Below are positions 43,917 to 58,200 of a stretch of 64,000 nucleotides of DNA, in pieces. Source of the stretch: Gigaspora margarita (taxonomy: Eukaryota > Glomeromycota > Glomeromycetes > Diversisporales > Gigasporaceae); assembly GCA_009809945.1 (NCBI GenBank), contig WTPW01000029.1, forward strand, positions 365,399 through 429,398, in the 5' to 3' direction. The notes below the pieces were generated by a model that saw only the letters and a list, made by a program, of their open reading frames with translations, was not told the origin of the DNA and did not search any database. Position numbers and translations under genes: made by a program. Within the stretch, counting starts at the first letter, position 1. Each line of letters opens with the position of its first letter.

Positions 43917-46900
43917 TTAAATCTTGGCAATCCCTATTTTCTTACATATACAAAGTACGTGAATGGCATTTGATTGCATAAGATGTTTGGGGTAGATATA
44001 CAGTATTTATATTATAAGGAATGACTTTTACAAGATGTGATTATCTAGTAGTTTCCTCATAATGCACGATTATTTCTTATATCAGGACAATTTAATATTA
44101 TAGGCTTGATATCACTTGGTAAAATCGCGATTTATGTGCTTATACATATACAGTAAATAATTGCTCTGATGAGGATCAAATGATCAATGCTAAGTTTGAA
44201 TGGAAAGAAAAAGCAGAACCTTTTTTTGGTATTGCACGGCACTTATCCATGATAATCGGTAATAAACAATTAACAATGCGTTGCAGATATTTTTTATTTA
44301 GTGACATATACAGTAAATAGTGACAAGTGAAAAGGATCCTCAATCAAATAAATTTTATATAATAATTTTTTATTTGGCATTATTCACATATCATTAATTC
44401 ATTATAGCTGTTTTTAAAAAGGTGTGAACGGCTACAGACTACCAGATCATGGGAATTCACTTTATTTCCAGGATTTTCCAAGCTTTCAAGACCAGAATTT
44501 AAATTTTTACTAATCTAAATTTCTAGATTCTCTGATTTCCCACATGTGTATAAGAAAATTGCTGTTAACACATTTTTGAAAACTGCTATAATGAAATGAG
44601 CATATGTGAAAGATGGGAATATGGTGATTATTAGAATTAAGTAGTATCGTAATAATTTATAAATATTATGTGGCTTCATGATCAGTTTCATAAATAATTT
44701 CTAGCTAAGAAAAGCAATTGACCAATCAAATATAATGATGATTATAATTATTATCTGATCATACAATGTCACATAAATGATTGGATTCATTTTATAAAAA
44801 ATATCATTTTTGATAATCACAAAATCAAAAAAAAACACATGTGTAGATGTTGGCTTGTTAAGTAAATTTTAAGATATAGACAATTTTAAAGATGGTCAAA
44901 TTTTTTTGCATTATTTCTGGACTCTTTACATAATGAGTGATCATAATTGATTGATCAATAATCCCATGTGCGGACAAGTCCTTGATGCTGTCTCGCATAA
45001 TTAAAATCCATTTGAAGCCCTTGAAAATTTGAAAATTTGAGTTTTTTCTGAGTAATGAATTTGGATACCATAGTTTTTGCATGCCACAGCACTAAGAAGT
45101 ATTTAAATAAGTCACATGGCTTTATCATAATAATTTTATTAGTTATTTTATTTTTATTTATTTACTATATTTTTAATTTATTTATTTATTTATTTATCTT
45201 TTTTTGTTTTAGCTTTTTGTTTTTATTAAGGATTGGTCTACCAATTCTCTGGTGGCCAGGTTGATGATGCACTAATTGGCCACAATGATCTCTTTTATTT
45301 GATTAAGTGCTTAAAATTCCAAATTCTTGTCAAATTAAAATTTATACTGTCTTGTATCTTGAATGATTTCTATTCCTTTTATGGATTGAAAATCTAATAG
45401 AATATGTACTGTAATATAGTCAACTCACTCTATATCAATATAATATAAATTTTTAAAATTTTTAGTATGTTAGGGCTGTGTCATTAATCACCTGATTATT
45501 TTTTATCAGAGGCCTACCCCCTCCCTCTTTTTTAATATAGATTTGGTCTGGTTCCTATATATAATTTCAAGTTTTTTGACCCCTAGAAAATCACCTGATT
45601 TTTGTCACTCCCCTTATATATTCATTATATAAAAGTTCAATATAAAGATATTGTAGTGATTTCTGAAGTTTTGTATGGTCAAATAAAGATTGCAAAATTT
45701 AGTTTTAAAATGAACTCACTTTAACAATAAGGAATGCTACTATTATTTTTAAGATACAATTTTTATGTAAATTATATGAAAAGCTTATTTATTTAAGAAT
45801 TTTTTTATAAACTATATAGTACATGTGTATTATCTAACATATGCGTATCTATTGGAAGTTATTACTATGCTTTTAAAGTCAATATTTTCATAGTGAAAAT
45901 TATATTAAAAACTTTGACAAATTATTATTATTCTATTCTGTAAAAATTTGAAGGTTATAATTTATTCAATAACAATAATAGGGGTTTTAGACTTATCTCG
46001 CAAATAAGTTGGAATTTAGAAATTTGAATAGATGAGTCTATGATAAAATAGCTTTTTTTTAGATAAATATTTACCAGTAAATGATTATGTTGTTCATCAC
46101 TTTTTTTTGAAATAAATACATCACTTATTTTATCTAAGGCGAGTGTCAAATCATTAGTTTTGAAACCCATAATATGAGAATTTAAAAGTTATTATGAAAT
46201 GAAGGAAAACATATGTTTTTGAAAATAAAAGGACAAGATTAGAGTAGAAACAAGCTTTTTTTAATTTTTTTTAAAAATTTTTTTGCTAATTTTAATTTAA
46301 TATTTTGTTTTTAATTTTTGATTTTTTATTTATTTTTAAAATGACGCTAGAAAAAGATATTTCGTTCTATAAAATCTATAATTTTTTATCATTGCTATTA
46401 GAGTTTTTAATTGTCACATATTAATTGGGCCAAATAATACACCCCTACATATTCAAGTGTAGCAATGTAGATTGTTAAAATTATTAATAATCATTATTGT
46501 GCTTTGCAAAATGATGTCTGATCACGATGCTCAGAAATTTGCGTGTAATTTTAAAATAAGGTAGCTGTGCAGTGCAGAGCAGATGCACTAAAACTAGCAA
46601 CTAGATAACCTTTTTGTTAAGCTAGTTTGTTAACATGTTATTACACTTTTTTTTATTGGATACTGATGCTATGTGTGGCACGAATGCACCACCCATCTTA
46701 TTTGATATTTTTATATTATAGTAAACAATTCTTATAAAGTAATTAACTATTGCGATACACAGTATATAATGAAGTTTTGTTAGTTGGTATTAGAATTATC
46801 ATTATTTCTGCATAATTCATGGTAAAAAATTTCTGGTACAGAACTTATCCTCTAATGCAGTCCATGCAGTAATTAAGGCTGAATTAGTTATGTGTTAGAA

Positions 46901-48466
46901 TTATTATGATATCTATTATAAGTTACTATAATAAATTCTATAAGAGATAGCTGATACAGCGCAGGTCCAGTATGATCAGCCTATTGTCACAATTCTAAAT
47001 TGTGACATTAGAGATTCGAATTAGTTTACCCCATTTGCAATTAGATCTTCTTCTCTTTATTTACTATAGATAATTTCATTTCTATTTTTGTATAATTCAT
47101 AAAATGTTAGTCAAAATCTATGCAAACTTGATGATTAACATATAATCACCTTTTTTGTAAAATCTTCATGACATATTAACGTGTTAGCATGTGTACGTGT
47201 TAAGGGGCATGGATTACGATCATTCTTGATAGCATGTCAACATATTAGGCTTAGTTATACTATCACATAGCATATTAAACAACACACGTTAACGTGCCAA
47301 ACAACACATTAGAGTGTATATATTAAATTCAAATGTATATAACCAAATGAATTTGACTTCAATAAAAAGAAAAAAATAGAGAAGTTTCCTCTGATTTTAC
47401 TTAAGAAAATAAAGGAAGTAAGCTAGTATAGTGCTAAAGAGACCTTTATTCAAGTAAATCAGAAACTTATCTTTTTAGTAACTAATAGAGTTAAACTAGT
47501 CAAATGTATACACTTTCCTACCTTAATAGTTACACTATATAAGATAAAAAAAAATTTTATTAGCTATTACCTAACATTGGTAAAATATCAACCGAGTTGA
47601 TGCTACAAAAAGCTGCTTAGTCTGCTTAATCGACAATGTTAGTTGCATAATGCTTAAAAATATCGCACATTCAAACATTTTGAGCCATTTCATGTTAATT
47701 GTGCATATCATACACAATGAACATGATGTGCATGCTGCACATGACTTGTACATATTAATGTATATTAAATCGCTGCAATACAGGTAAGTATGGTTTGATC
47801 TAATTATGCATTATGAGTCTGGTGCACATTTCTAATATAAAGCAATCTTTAATCAAGCTATTTAGTCAAAATATCTAAATTTCATGATGATCCGCAACAA
47901 AAATAATTTATAAATAAATCTATTATAGTAAAACACAAAAATCAGCTCGTCGCACTATTTTACCAATATAAAGATTCAATGTAGTATTTTCTGTTTATTA
48001 AATAATATAAATTATTAATTATTAATGTTGTACATTGGAATGGAATTATGATAGGTTTAGAATCTACTTACAAGTAAGTAGATTCAAAATAAATATAAAT
48101 TATAATAGAATTCCAAATATTCAAGTTGTTAAAGAAAATTTAAATTAAGCATATTCTGAAATATTTTTAACAAGTATGCTATTTTGAATCTAAGTCGATT
48201 TAGAATTTATTTAAAAAGCATTTTGCTTTGGAAATTATTTCCTAAACACTATTATTCTTATGTGGTATTTTTTACATCAATAATTGCTAGAATGACAGCT
48301 ACTACTACATAGTACATTTGCTTTTTTATATTTAAAATAAAATATTTCGCAAAAATTTTGCAAATTACATTTTACACTACCTGTTTGTGAAGAAGATTGT
48401 GCAAGTGCTATTTTTTTAACACTTATAAATGCTGAAGGAATATTATAGAAAGTAATTCAGCAATAC
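43917..48466. other. 4.5 kb of AT-rich DNA without a recognised gene
   Basis: Small open frames here show no domain or codon character. Hairpins occur at about 47008-47027 (TTGTCACAATT..AATTGTGACA) and 48058-48080 (TCTACTTACAAGTAAGTAGA). ACGTGTTA/TAACGTG motifs occur at 47180-47310. No RNA gene was identified. Confidence 0.5.
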
Positions 48467-48474
48467 TGTAGGTA

Positions 48475-48739
48475 GGGTTCCGCAATTCGATTTGATTCAT
48501 TTTGATTCGATCAAATATTTGATCTCAAATCAAATTCAAATACAGAAATTTCAAATCAAATCAAATGCAAATGACAAAATATTCGATTTGATTTGCAAAT
48601 ATTTAACAAAAATTACAAATAAATTTGATTTGATTTGATTTGATTTGATCAAATCAAATTCAAATCAAGAGCTTATTCGATTCAATCAAATTCAAATATC
48701 CCTAATATTTGATTTGATTTGACTTTGAGGAACTCTAAT
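48475..48739. mobile_element. MITE built from GATTT pentamers, 8-bp target duplication
   Basis: TGTAGGTA flanks it on both sides (48467-48474, 48740-48747). The ends GGGTTCC and GGAACTC are imperfect inverted repeats. The body is made of (GATTT)n and (AAATC)n in mirrored arrangement, with a long (TTTGA)n run near 48625-48650. An 8-bp duplication would fit the hAT superfamily. Confidence 0.7.
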
Positions 48740-48747
48740 TGTAGGTA

Positions 48748-49329
48748 GCTTGAATAATACCAGATTTACATCTGATTCTGTAAGTATCATTTTTCAAAAC
48801 TTGAAGAATCTTGCATGGTAATGTTTTTCAATCACTGTGTGTCCTGTCAATTTCAGGTATCTTAATATGAATGAAACCTCCAACATTATACTTGTTCACA
48901 AATCTTTTATTATGCTTGGTTAATTATGACTTCATATCATCATTATATCTCTTAAGAGAATTCATAGCAATACTTTGGTAGATTTAATATGCTGCTGTTT
49001 ATTGAATATTGGTCTTGTTTTGAAAAATACATTGAGAATTATGTTCATCTAAAAAAGGCTACAAAAAAAAGGAAAAAAATTAAGAACTTCAAAATAGTAA
49101 TTATCCAGACATTACATGACACGTTTAAATAAATTTAAATTATTAAATATATAATACCTGAATTTCAGATGTATTTCTCAATGTTGTAAATAATTTTCAT
49201 TGGTTTCACTTTTGGATTATTCTATCTTCTATCTGTTTAATAAAATTTTATTTGTTCAAATAAATAAAATAGCTAATTTACATTTTTTTAATATTTTTTG
49301 CATAAATTTTTTTTACTTACCCCTTCATA
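48748..49329. other. stretch without a recognised gene
   Basis: Nothing supported. Confidence 0.4.
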
Positions 49330-50260
49330 TATTTCATTCATTCCTTCATTTAACATTTCATCCATTTGTTTATTTAATATTTTATCCACTCCTTCATTTA
49401 ACTTTTCATCTGCCCCTTCATTCATAATTGCATCTACCTCTTCATTTATTAATTTATTCATTATTCCATTTACCCTTTCACTTATCCTTTCACTTACCTC
49501 TTCATTTACCTCTTCATTAGCTCCTTCATTTATCCTTTGATTTACACCTTTTGTTCAATTGCCATTTTGTTTACTATTTCATCTATTCTATTTTTAAATT
49601 TTTTGTTTGCTCTTATATTTGTGTTTTTATTTTCTTCTTTTTTACCCACTCTTATCCTTTTGTCTACATTTTTATTCATTTTTTTATTCACACTTTCATT
49701 AATCCTTTTGTCCATTTTGTTACTTTATTATTCACTCTTTCGTTTGCCCTTTCATTCATCTTTTTATCCACTCTTTTGTTTACTCTTTCATTAACAATTT
49801 TGTTTGTTCTTTTGCTCACCCCTTCATTTGCCTTTTTATTTACCTTTTCATTCACCTTTCTATTTGCTCTTTATTCATTTTTTTATTTATTTTCTGTATC
49901 TTTCATTTATCCTTTCATTCACTCTTTCATTTGCCCTTTTATTTGTCCTTTTGTTTGTTTCTACATTTGTCTTTTTATTAACCTTTTTATTTGCTGCTTT
50001 TTATTGACCTTTTTATTCATGTTATTATTGACTCTTTCGTTCATATTTTTATCTACTATTTCATCTATCTGTTTATTTAAACTTTCATCCATACTTTCAT
50101 ATACCATTTTCCCTTCATCTATCATTTCATCCACCATTTCCTTTTCATACATTATTTTGTTCACATCTAAAATTTTGTCTATTTCATCTGCTCTTCCATC
50201 TATTTTCTCATCTTCTGACTCTTTATTAATAGTATTTAATAATTCTTGCTTCTAAAAATA
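49330..50260 (-). pseudogene. degenerate Asn/Glu/Lys repeat-coding tail of the integrase-type gene
   Basis: On the minus strand an exon starts after a TTTTTAG acceptor near 50255 with KQELLNTINKESEDEKIDGR and continues as repeats like NERVNNNMNKKVNKK and DEMIDEGKMVYESMDES. It then breaks into frameshifted (MNE/VNKK) units down to about 49330. At DNA level this is a 12- to 24-bp degenerate tandem repeat of TTCATTT(A/G)(C/T)C(C/T)TTTTATT type. The plus-strand frame of 234 codons (Phe/Leu/Ser) is its mirror image. Repeat slippage probably drove expansion and decay. It belongs with the integrase pseudogene just upstream. Confidence 0.55.
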
Positions 50261-50369
50261 GTATGGCAAATAAAATTATTAATTTATAATAAATAACAGA
50301 TACACACTTTATGTATAAAGCAATTCATATATATGTACAGTATATACTGTACCTTTGTGTTTAAAGCTG

Positions 50370-51640
50370 CAGCCCCCAACAATAATTCTATAACTTTTTG
50401 TTAATTTATATTATTATGGAGTTCAGGTTGTTTAAACCAATTTTCAGGCAGTTCATCTTCAGAATTAATATGCTGTTCTTTTATTTCCTTTAATAAATAA
50501 AAATGATACAAAGCATTTTGCCCAAATACTAATGCATATGGACTACTTTAAGTTTGCTAGGATAGTTTACATTTATTATATCTGTTAAAATATTATTTGA
50601 TTTAAATAAATAAATAAATAAATAACAAACTTACAACAACACAATGGTACAACACAAGATGAATCTGTTCTTTGTTTATCTTCCATCTATTTTGATAATT
50701 TTTGTTGAAAGATATGTTCAACCAATCCTGGGTGTCTTGGATTCCCATTAATAATGTGAACATCTGGCCACATGGATAATAATTTGCAATTATTTCTGCT
50801 ATAAATTCTCAAACATTATCAGACTAGAGAATGATTAGGGCACCAAAGCAGACAAATTCATCAAAAAAAAGACAGCCATTTCAATTGGCCATTTGCTAAT
50901 TAGAGCCCAGGCCCAGGAATATCTTGTAAAATAGTTTCGCATGTAATATATATAATCATAATCTCTATTTGGAATGTTGGTCATACATATTAAATCAATC
51001 TGAACCCTATTAAAAAAGGCATTGGCTTTGTAGCAACTGAATTTGGAAAACTTCTTCTAGTTGCACATGTGTAGTTTTTTATGAATTCATTAACAAATAA
51101 ATGAGAATATAACAACATTGTTCAGAAACCTATAAAAAAAATTTAATTAATATAATATAAACTTATAATTATAACTTATAAACGATATTAAAGAAAACTG
51201 TGATAGTTATTTTAAATTTTCTTTTATCTTTCCAAATATAACTATTTTTATCATTCATACATTTAGCAATAAATATTTTTTTATTATATGTATGCTATCT
51301 AGTGTTTTGATGCACCAACATGTTTTAGGACTTCTTGATATAGGCTACACAACATGTATATTTTGTCAACAGGACATACTAGCAAATTTGATTCTATTTT
51401 AATAAGTGAATAATGGGATTTGCTGGGGTTCCAAGATCATGTATTGTAATGTTTTATTTTGACCAGTGACAATCTTTAGCATTCCCGATTTTTGTATTTG
51501 TTGGATCTTGTAAAATCTTAACACAAAAATCAAAATCTTCAAGTGCAATAAAAGTTTTACATTATTATTAACTGACTTACTATCAAGATATTTAACAAGT
51601 AAGGTATCAAATGCACTATGAGACAAGAATAGTTAGTTTT
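50370..51640 (-). pseudogene. rve-type integrase (retroviral-integrase fold) pseudogene
   Basis: Minus-strand pieces give, in order, ALEDFDFCVKILQDPTN near 51540 and RVQIDLI near 50990-51010 (first catalytic Asp). SDN(V)xEFI near 50815 has the second Asp, and HIINGNPRHPGLVEHIF near 50730 has the catalytic Glu. EDELPENWFKQPELHNN lies near 50420-50460. A GT-AG intron (about 50254-50352) leads into the N/E/K repeat region. In-frame TAG and TGA codons flank the second Asp, where Gln and a Trp/Arg codon would be expected, and TAA interrupts the C-terminal part. The catalytic D, D, E residues all persist. It is a dead member of an intron-containing integrase-domain transposon family such as is common in Rhizophagus. 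Confidence 0.65.
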
Positions 51641-52241
51641 GAGGCTCAGCTATTGTATATTAGTTATAAATTGATACCCAGTTGAGCAAGATAACAGTTA
51701 CATTCATAACTGTCTAACTCTGTAATATGCAATGTTCCTGGTTTTAGTACAACTGCATTGTATAGCTATCCTAATAGTTTACAAACATGTTCAATGGTGT
51801 GTATCCACAATATCTTGCATTTGGTTGAATGCCACAGTTGGCTATGAGTTCTAAATATGTAAATACAGATAATTTCAGGTTTGAAAATTTGATCAAGAAA
51901 ACCATTTAAAGTGCTTATATGTGACTAAAAAGTGGCAATAATTTATAGTTTAGTAAGTTCGAACATTTATACCAGTAACATTTCACATTTAATGAGTTAA
52001 ATTAGAGCTAATATTTAATAAGTTTTGCCAAGAATTAGTAAAAATTTTTTGATTAAATAATTTTTTTACCATTGTCTATTTTTCTTTTAAGCAATTTATA
52101 CTACAATATAAAATTAAATTTTACTAAAATATAATTCTTATTTTCTTAATATTATCAAATAAAATTTTAATTTTAATTTTTAAAAAAAGTAGATCATAAG
52201 TTTATTTATAGTATTTTTTAGGCAAATTTGTCTAGAAAAGC
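51641..52241. other. 3' flank of the histidine kinase gene
   Basis: AT-rich. No gene or clear repeat was seen. Confidence 0.4.
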
Positions 52242-55200
52242 CTACAGATTAAGAGATAATATTTCTTCAATATTATTTTGAAAAGAATAACATAATAGCT
52301 TTTTAGGTGTAATAGGTTTGAATATACTAGCAATTTTGCCTCCAATATTTTTGATTAGCTTCTTTAATAAAGTTTTTCCATTAGAGCTTGAAAATACTAT
52401 AAAAATAATTAATAAATTATTATCATGTATTTCCTGTAATTTTATTGTAGTCTTTACAACCTCATCTTCATTATTTTCATCAATATTAATAAATGCTATG
52501 CAATAAGGTGCTTGATTATATAATTCTTTATAATATTTTGCAGCTTCAATTCCTTCATTATATGTGTCAAATAAGTCTATATCAAAGCAATCTTTAAAAC
52601 ATATTGTTATTGCATCTCTTATATTTTTGAATGGATGGATCAATAATAATCGTTTCAAACTATGATTAGTAAATCTATCAAACAGTGTCTTTGATGAATT
52701 AATATAATGTTTTGAAGTTTTTTGTGCATATGATGCTTGTACTATCTCAACATTCCATGTCAACCAAAATTTACTTCCTTTTCCTAATTGACGTTCTACT
52801 CCCATTTTACCACCATTAATTTCTATTAGCTGTTTACATGCTAATAATCCGAATCCTGTGCCATCTTGTTGCAAAATCTTCGATTCATCAACTTTTAAAT
52901 CATTTTTCCAATTATTTATAAATTCAGAATTCATGCTATTATAAGTGCATATTATAAATAATTAATATATGTATACTGTATATTAATAAAATCCATATTT
53001 GACTTACCCAATACCAGTATCATTTACAATAATTAATAATTTTATAAAATTTTTATCTTTAAAACTTTCATCATTTGATGATTTCAATAAGACTTTCATT
53101 ATTACTTCACCTTCTTCGGTAAATTTGATTCTTATAAAAATAATTTAGAAGAATTAAAAGATATAATAATAAAGCATTATGTTGATTATAAGAGAAAGAA
53201 GACATACGAGTTTGATAATAAATTCATTAATATTAATCTGAGCCTATTAGAAAAATAAAATTAATTAATTTTCTTTCTATATTTTCTAAAAATAAGGCCA
53301 TTTGAATTTATAATTTCGTTTAACGTTCCCTTAAGAAGCTTAAGTGTGGTGGGGGGAGGGGGGTCAAATTAAACAAACATATTAAAATTGCAAAAAATAA
53401 ACACATTATTATTGGTCGACTTATAAGCACGTGACTTATTGGAATCCTAAGACAAGATGAGCGTTCTGATTGGCCTGTTTAATTCTAGGGGGAGCTCTTA
53501 GAGCTGGTGGGGGGGAGAACGTTAAACGAAATTGTAATTTCGAACAGCCTAAATATAATATTACCTCTCGGGATCACTCTTTACATATTTAGGTAAAATA
53601 TCAGGATTATAATTCAAGGCTAATTCTATTCGCTTATTTCCAACTCTTTCTCCAAATAATTCGATTGCATTTTCAAATACATCTAATAAATCAAAAACTC
53701 TATTTACCGAAGCACTTTTATACTCCTCTATACTCACTATATTAGGAATTTTATTAATCGTTGATAATACTTCATCAGCAGCATGTAATAAAATTTTGTT
53801 CAAGTCTTTTTGCCAAACAGTTAATAATTCATTTTCAAAGGAAGAACTAATGCTCATAACAGTTCCTAATGGTGTTCGTAATTCTATGTAAAATTAATAA
53901 TTATTATAAAATAAACTTAAGAAATTAGGATATCACGCAATAGCAATAACAATAAATATATATTTTTACCATGAGACATATTGGATAATATCATATTTTT
54001 AACATGATCAGTAGCTTTAATAAATCTTATTCGTGATTCATTTACTAGCTTCTCTTCTAATAATGTCAAATAGTCAAAAACTAAATTTATTTGAATTGAT
54101 ATTTGTCGAAATAGCTCAATTTCTGAATCGGACCAACTAGTATTTGGTGATCTATGTGCTTTTATTCCCACCCACGAATTATCATGCATTTTTATCATCA
54201 CAGATAACATAGAAACTTGTTCGCAAATATCAACACAATATGTGTTGGATGAAACTTCTATTTTAAATTCTTCATCTTCAATATCAGAAGATTCTAGTTG
54301 ATTGACAGGTGCTTCTGACTGTCCAAGTTTAGTATTAATTTTTCTAAAATTTTTAAATGTATAATTAGGCAAATATCCAATAAATTAAATTGATTTCAGC
54401 CCAATATGATAAAATACTACCTTATCGCCTTTGAATCTTTAGATAATGCAATTACTGTATAGTTTTTAAATTCTGAAGGTTCATATGAAATAACAAATAC
54501 TCTATCACATAATAATAATTGATGAATATCCTCAACAGCTTCTGAAAGTGTTTCTTTTAAATCCAGTCCAGAAAGAATATTACTCGAAATTGAAGTCAAT
54601 AATTGTTTAATTTCTTCTTGTTTACATTGTTGAGATATTAATTGATTACGAAGTAGTGAAAGTTTAATATTAGTATGTATACGGGCAATTAATTCGCGAG
54701 AACTAAATGGCTTCACTAAATAGTCATCTGCACCATAATCTAAACCTAAAATGAGTGTGTTAAAATTGATTCTAAAATAAATAAATAAATAATATTTTTT
54801 GAGAATAAACAGTACCGAAATTTTCATCAGCTCTTGCAGTTAATAAGATGATTGGAATTAATCGTGTTACTATATTTGATCTTAACATATTTAATAGTTT
54901 ATACCCATTTATATTTGGCATCATGACATCTAAAATTTAAGTTAATAAGTTAATAATTTGCTATCATATAATTTAAGTATAAAATAATTTACCTACCACT
55001 AAGTATTAAATCTGGTAATTCTGTTGATTTTGTTAAAAACATAATAGCATCATATCCATTACAAACACAATAAACTTCAAATTCTTTTCTTAATAGCTCT
55101 TCTAAATAATTTCTATACAATAAATAAGGTATTAGAATTATATTTAAATTACGTCTGGGCAGCTTAAAATTTGAGTTTGATCAATAAACTTATTACCTCA

Positions 55201-58200
55201 TATCAACATTATCCTCAACAAGTAAAATTTTATGCTTTTCAGTCATATTCGAAGATATTTTACCAATATCTGCATTATCTCTATCGCCTGAATTTAGTAT
55301 AAATTTTTTATTTGTATGTTTATTGCTTTGAACCCATTGCATGCCTTCCTCTAAATATAGTTGTTTTTTTGTGTATAAATAGCGTTCTTGGTTCAATTCA
55401 TTGCTTTCCTTATTAAAATAAACTTGATTCTTCTGTAAGTGTTTAAATCCTGTTTGAAACCGACACTTGAATGTAGTCCCTTGGCCAACTTTTGAAATTA
55501 CGAAAATCTCTCCGCCATGATACGTAATAAGCTCTTTTACGAGAGCGAGACCGATTCCAGTGCCTTCATAACTGCGTGATTGTTGAGATTTTGTGCGGTG
55601 AAAACGCTGAAATATGTTTAGGAGATCAACTTCTGAAATTCCAACGCCTAATATAATTCATTAAAAATAAATGTAATGCATAATAAAAGAGTTACAATAA
55701 ACTTAATAAAATATTATCAACCTGTATCTGACACTTCAAGAATTACTGTATTTCTTTCATTTTCATTTTCTATATATAAGCTAACTTTGATTTGTCCATT
55801 CCATGTATTCTTAAATGCATTTGAACCTTTAAAATATCAAAATTACTTAATTAAATTCTACTCTTTTAATGCAAAAGTATTGAGAGTATAAATGCGTACA
55901 AAGATTATAAACAATTGTCTCAAACATATCATGATCCAAGTAAACTTCATTTCCTAAGGCTTGTTTAAAACTATCAGGATCTGGAATGTCAATAATATAA
56001 TCTAAATCTAGTTTTTCGGCCATACTATGAAAATTAGATGCTAATTCTTGAGTAAATTGGGCTATATTAGTTTCACAAAAGTGTGCTTCTAGTTGGCCAC
56101 TTTCAATATTTGAAAACTCAAAAAAAGTTTATAAATGCAATTTTGAAAATTTAATACAATATAATTTAGATTGTTTATTAAAGACTGTAATATATATAAC
56201 TTACTTGAAGCAAATTATTAACTAGCTTGAGTAGTCTATGAGTGTTACGCTGAACTATTTGAAGGTGTGAGTGCATAATTGTTTCTTGCGTACATGAATT
56301 AATAGCCTCATCAAGTGGTGAAAGTATTAATGTTAATGGAGCTATAAATATTGAATGAAAATTAGTAATATTTAAAAAATTATAACATGCATATTACGAT
56401 AATTGATCATTACTTAGCAATTCACGACTAATATTTTGAAAAAACTTGAGCTTTTGATGATTCAAATTGGTCTGCATTTCTACTTGTTTTCTTTCATCTT
56501 CCATTAGTTTGCCATTTGTTATTGTTGTGCTAACGTAATTCACAACCGACTACATACATAAATATTTATGAGAATATTTTCAAAATCAAATACAAAAATA
56601 AATTAAGCAACACACTCGGAAAAAGTTTGTATAATCATTGTCAAGTTCGCGATTTGGATTAATACCACAAATTAATATAGTAGACAAAATTAGTTCACCG
56701 TCATACGAAGTCTTAATTGGAAATAGAATTGCTTGAGAACCATCTTTCAAAAGGACTTTTATATCTTTATCCTCTTTCACTACAAGATGGACTGGCCAAG
56801 ATTTACATTTTAAGAATAAATGTTTTGTTGTTGGCCGTTTTACTTCTATATATAGATCATAATTTTCATCTGGATTTTCTGTTAAATTAATTGTTTTAGG
56901 TGTCTCCAGTAAATTATCAGGTATATCCCAATCCTTATTGCATAAATCCTTACAGTTGAAAGTAGTAGATATTAGATGAGCTGCACGAGGTAGAAAACCA
57001 GATCTTAATTTGTCGCTATCGATAAAATAAATCAATGCAAAAGGAATGTCTTTATCATTTTCACGAAATAATTTCATTATAATGTGGCAAGCACTTTCTA
57101 AAGAATCAGCATCTTTAAGGGATAATGCAATTGTGGCAGATTAATATTTGATTGATTCATTAGCAAATTAAGTCATCCACTAACCATTAATACGATTTGC
57201 CAAAACACTAAGAGTCTTTATTCTTCTTTCTGTTAAAACTTTATGAGTCGTATAATCAGACACATTCAAAACAGCCCAAAATGTTCCATCTTCTTTGAAA
57301 ATTGGGCTCATAGTATAACTAATATATATTTCTTGCAAGTAGTCATTATAACACTGCATAAAACGGAAATCTTTCTCAAATAGGCCTTTTCCAGTCGATT
57401 TGATTCTTAGATTTAATTATAATGAATAGCAAAATAAGATACTTGAACATTTGGGATATTTGAAATGAAACATTTGCATACTTACAATTCATATCTTGAC
57501 TTTACATAGTCAAAATGCTCAGGGTGAGTTTCAGAAAACGGCCTTCCAAATGCTAAAACTATTTTTAGATTTCATTATAAAGCAAAACCTATTCGTAATT
57601 GTATAGGCATAACTAACCGGATGGATGTTTCGGTGTTATATATGGTGCATTCGCTATATAATAGGCGCAATTAGTAATTTAAGGTATAAATAATATTGAG
57701 AAGCTAGTAAATTCACACAATGTACCTTGATTATAAATATAAAGAAGATCAGGACCGCAGAAAATAACGGTAGGAAATTTTGAATGGAAAAAGAGATTCT
57801 AACAATTTATGGAATAAATTTATGGTAAATTACAGTAAATACTGTTACATAAACTGCTGATTCATGTATCCGGGTATTTACAAAGACTAGAGATATACCC
57901 GCTGTACATTTCTCGTCAACTTTGCCAGTATTTAATGATTTACACCAGCTAGATATTCTTTAAAGTGTAAATATGCTATTCTTCGGGATATAAATCGAAT
58001 TTTTATACACAGAATATCCCCTGGTAGGGGCATACGAGTCAGCAGTTTACGGTAGCTTTAATGCTAAAAGTTATAAAGTACCACAATATTTTTAAATGAA
58101 GGTTCCCATGAATCTTGAGAGCCGAGACAAGTTGAAGACCAGTCACGACTATTTAGCAGATCTACTACATTTATTTCCTCCTGCTTATTAATACCGTTGT

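Noticed and set aside
49551-50255. 234-codon plus-strand frame rich in Phe, Leu and Ser that looks like a membrane protein
   Set aside because: It is the complement of short tandem repeats that make sense as N/E/K coding on the minus strand, linked to the integrase pseudogene.
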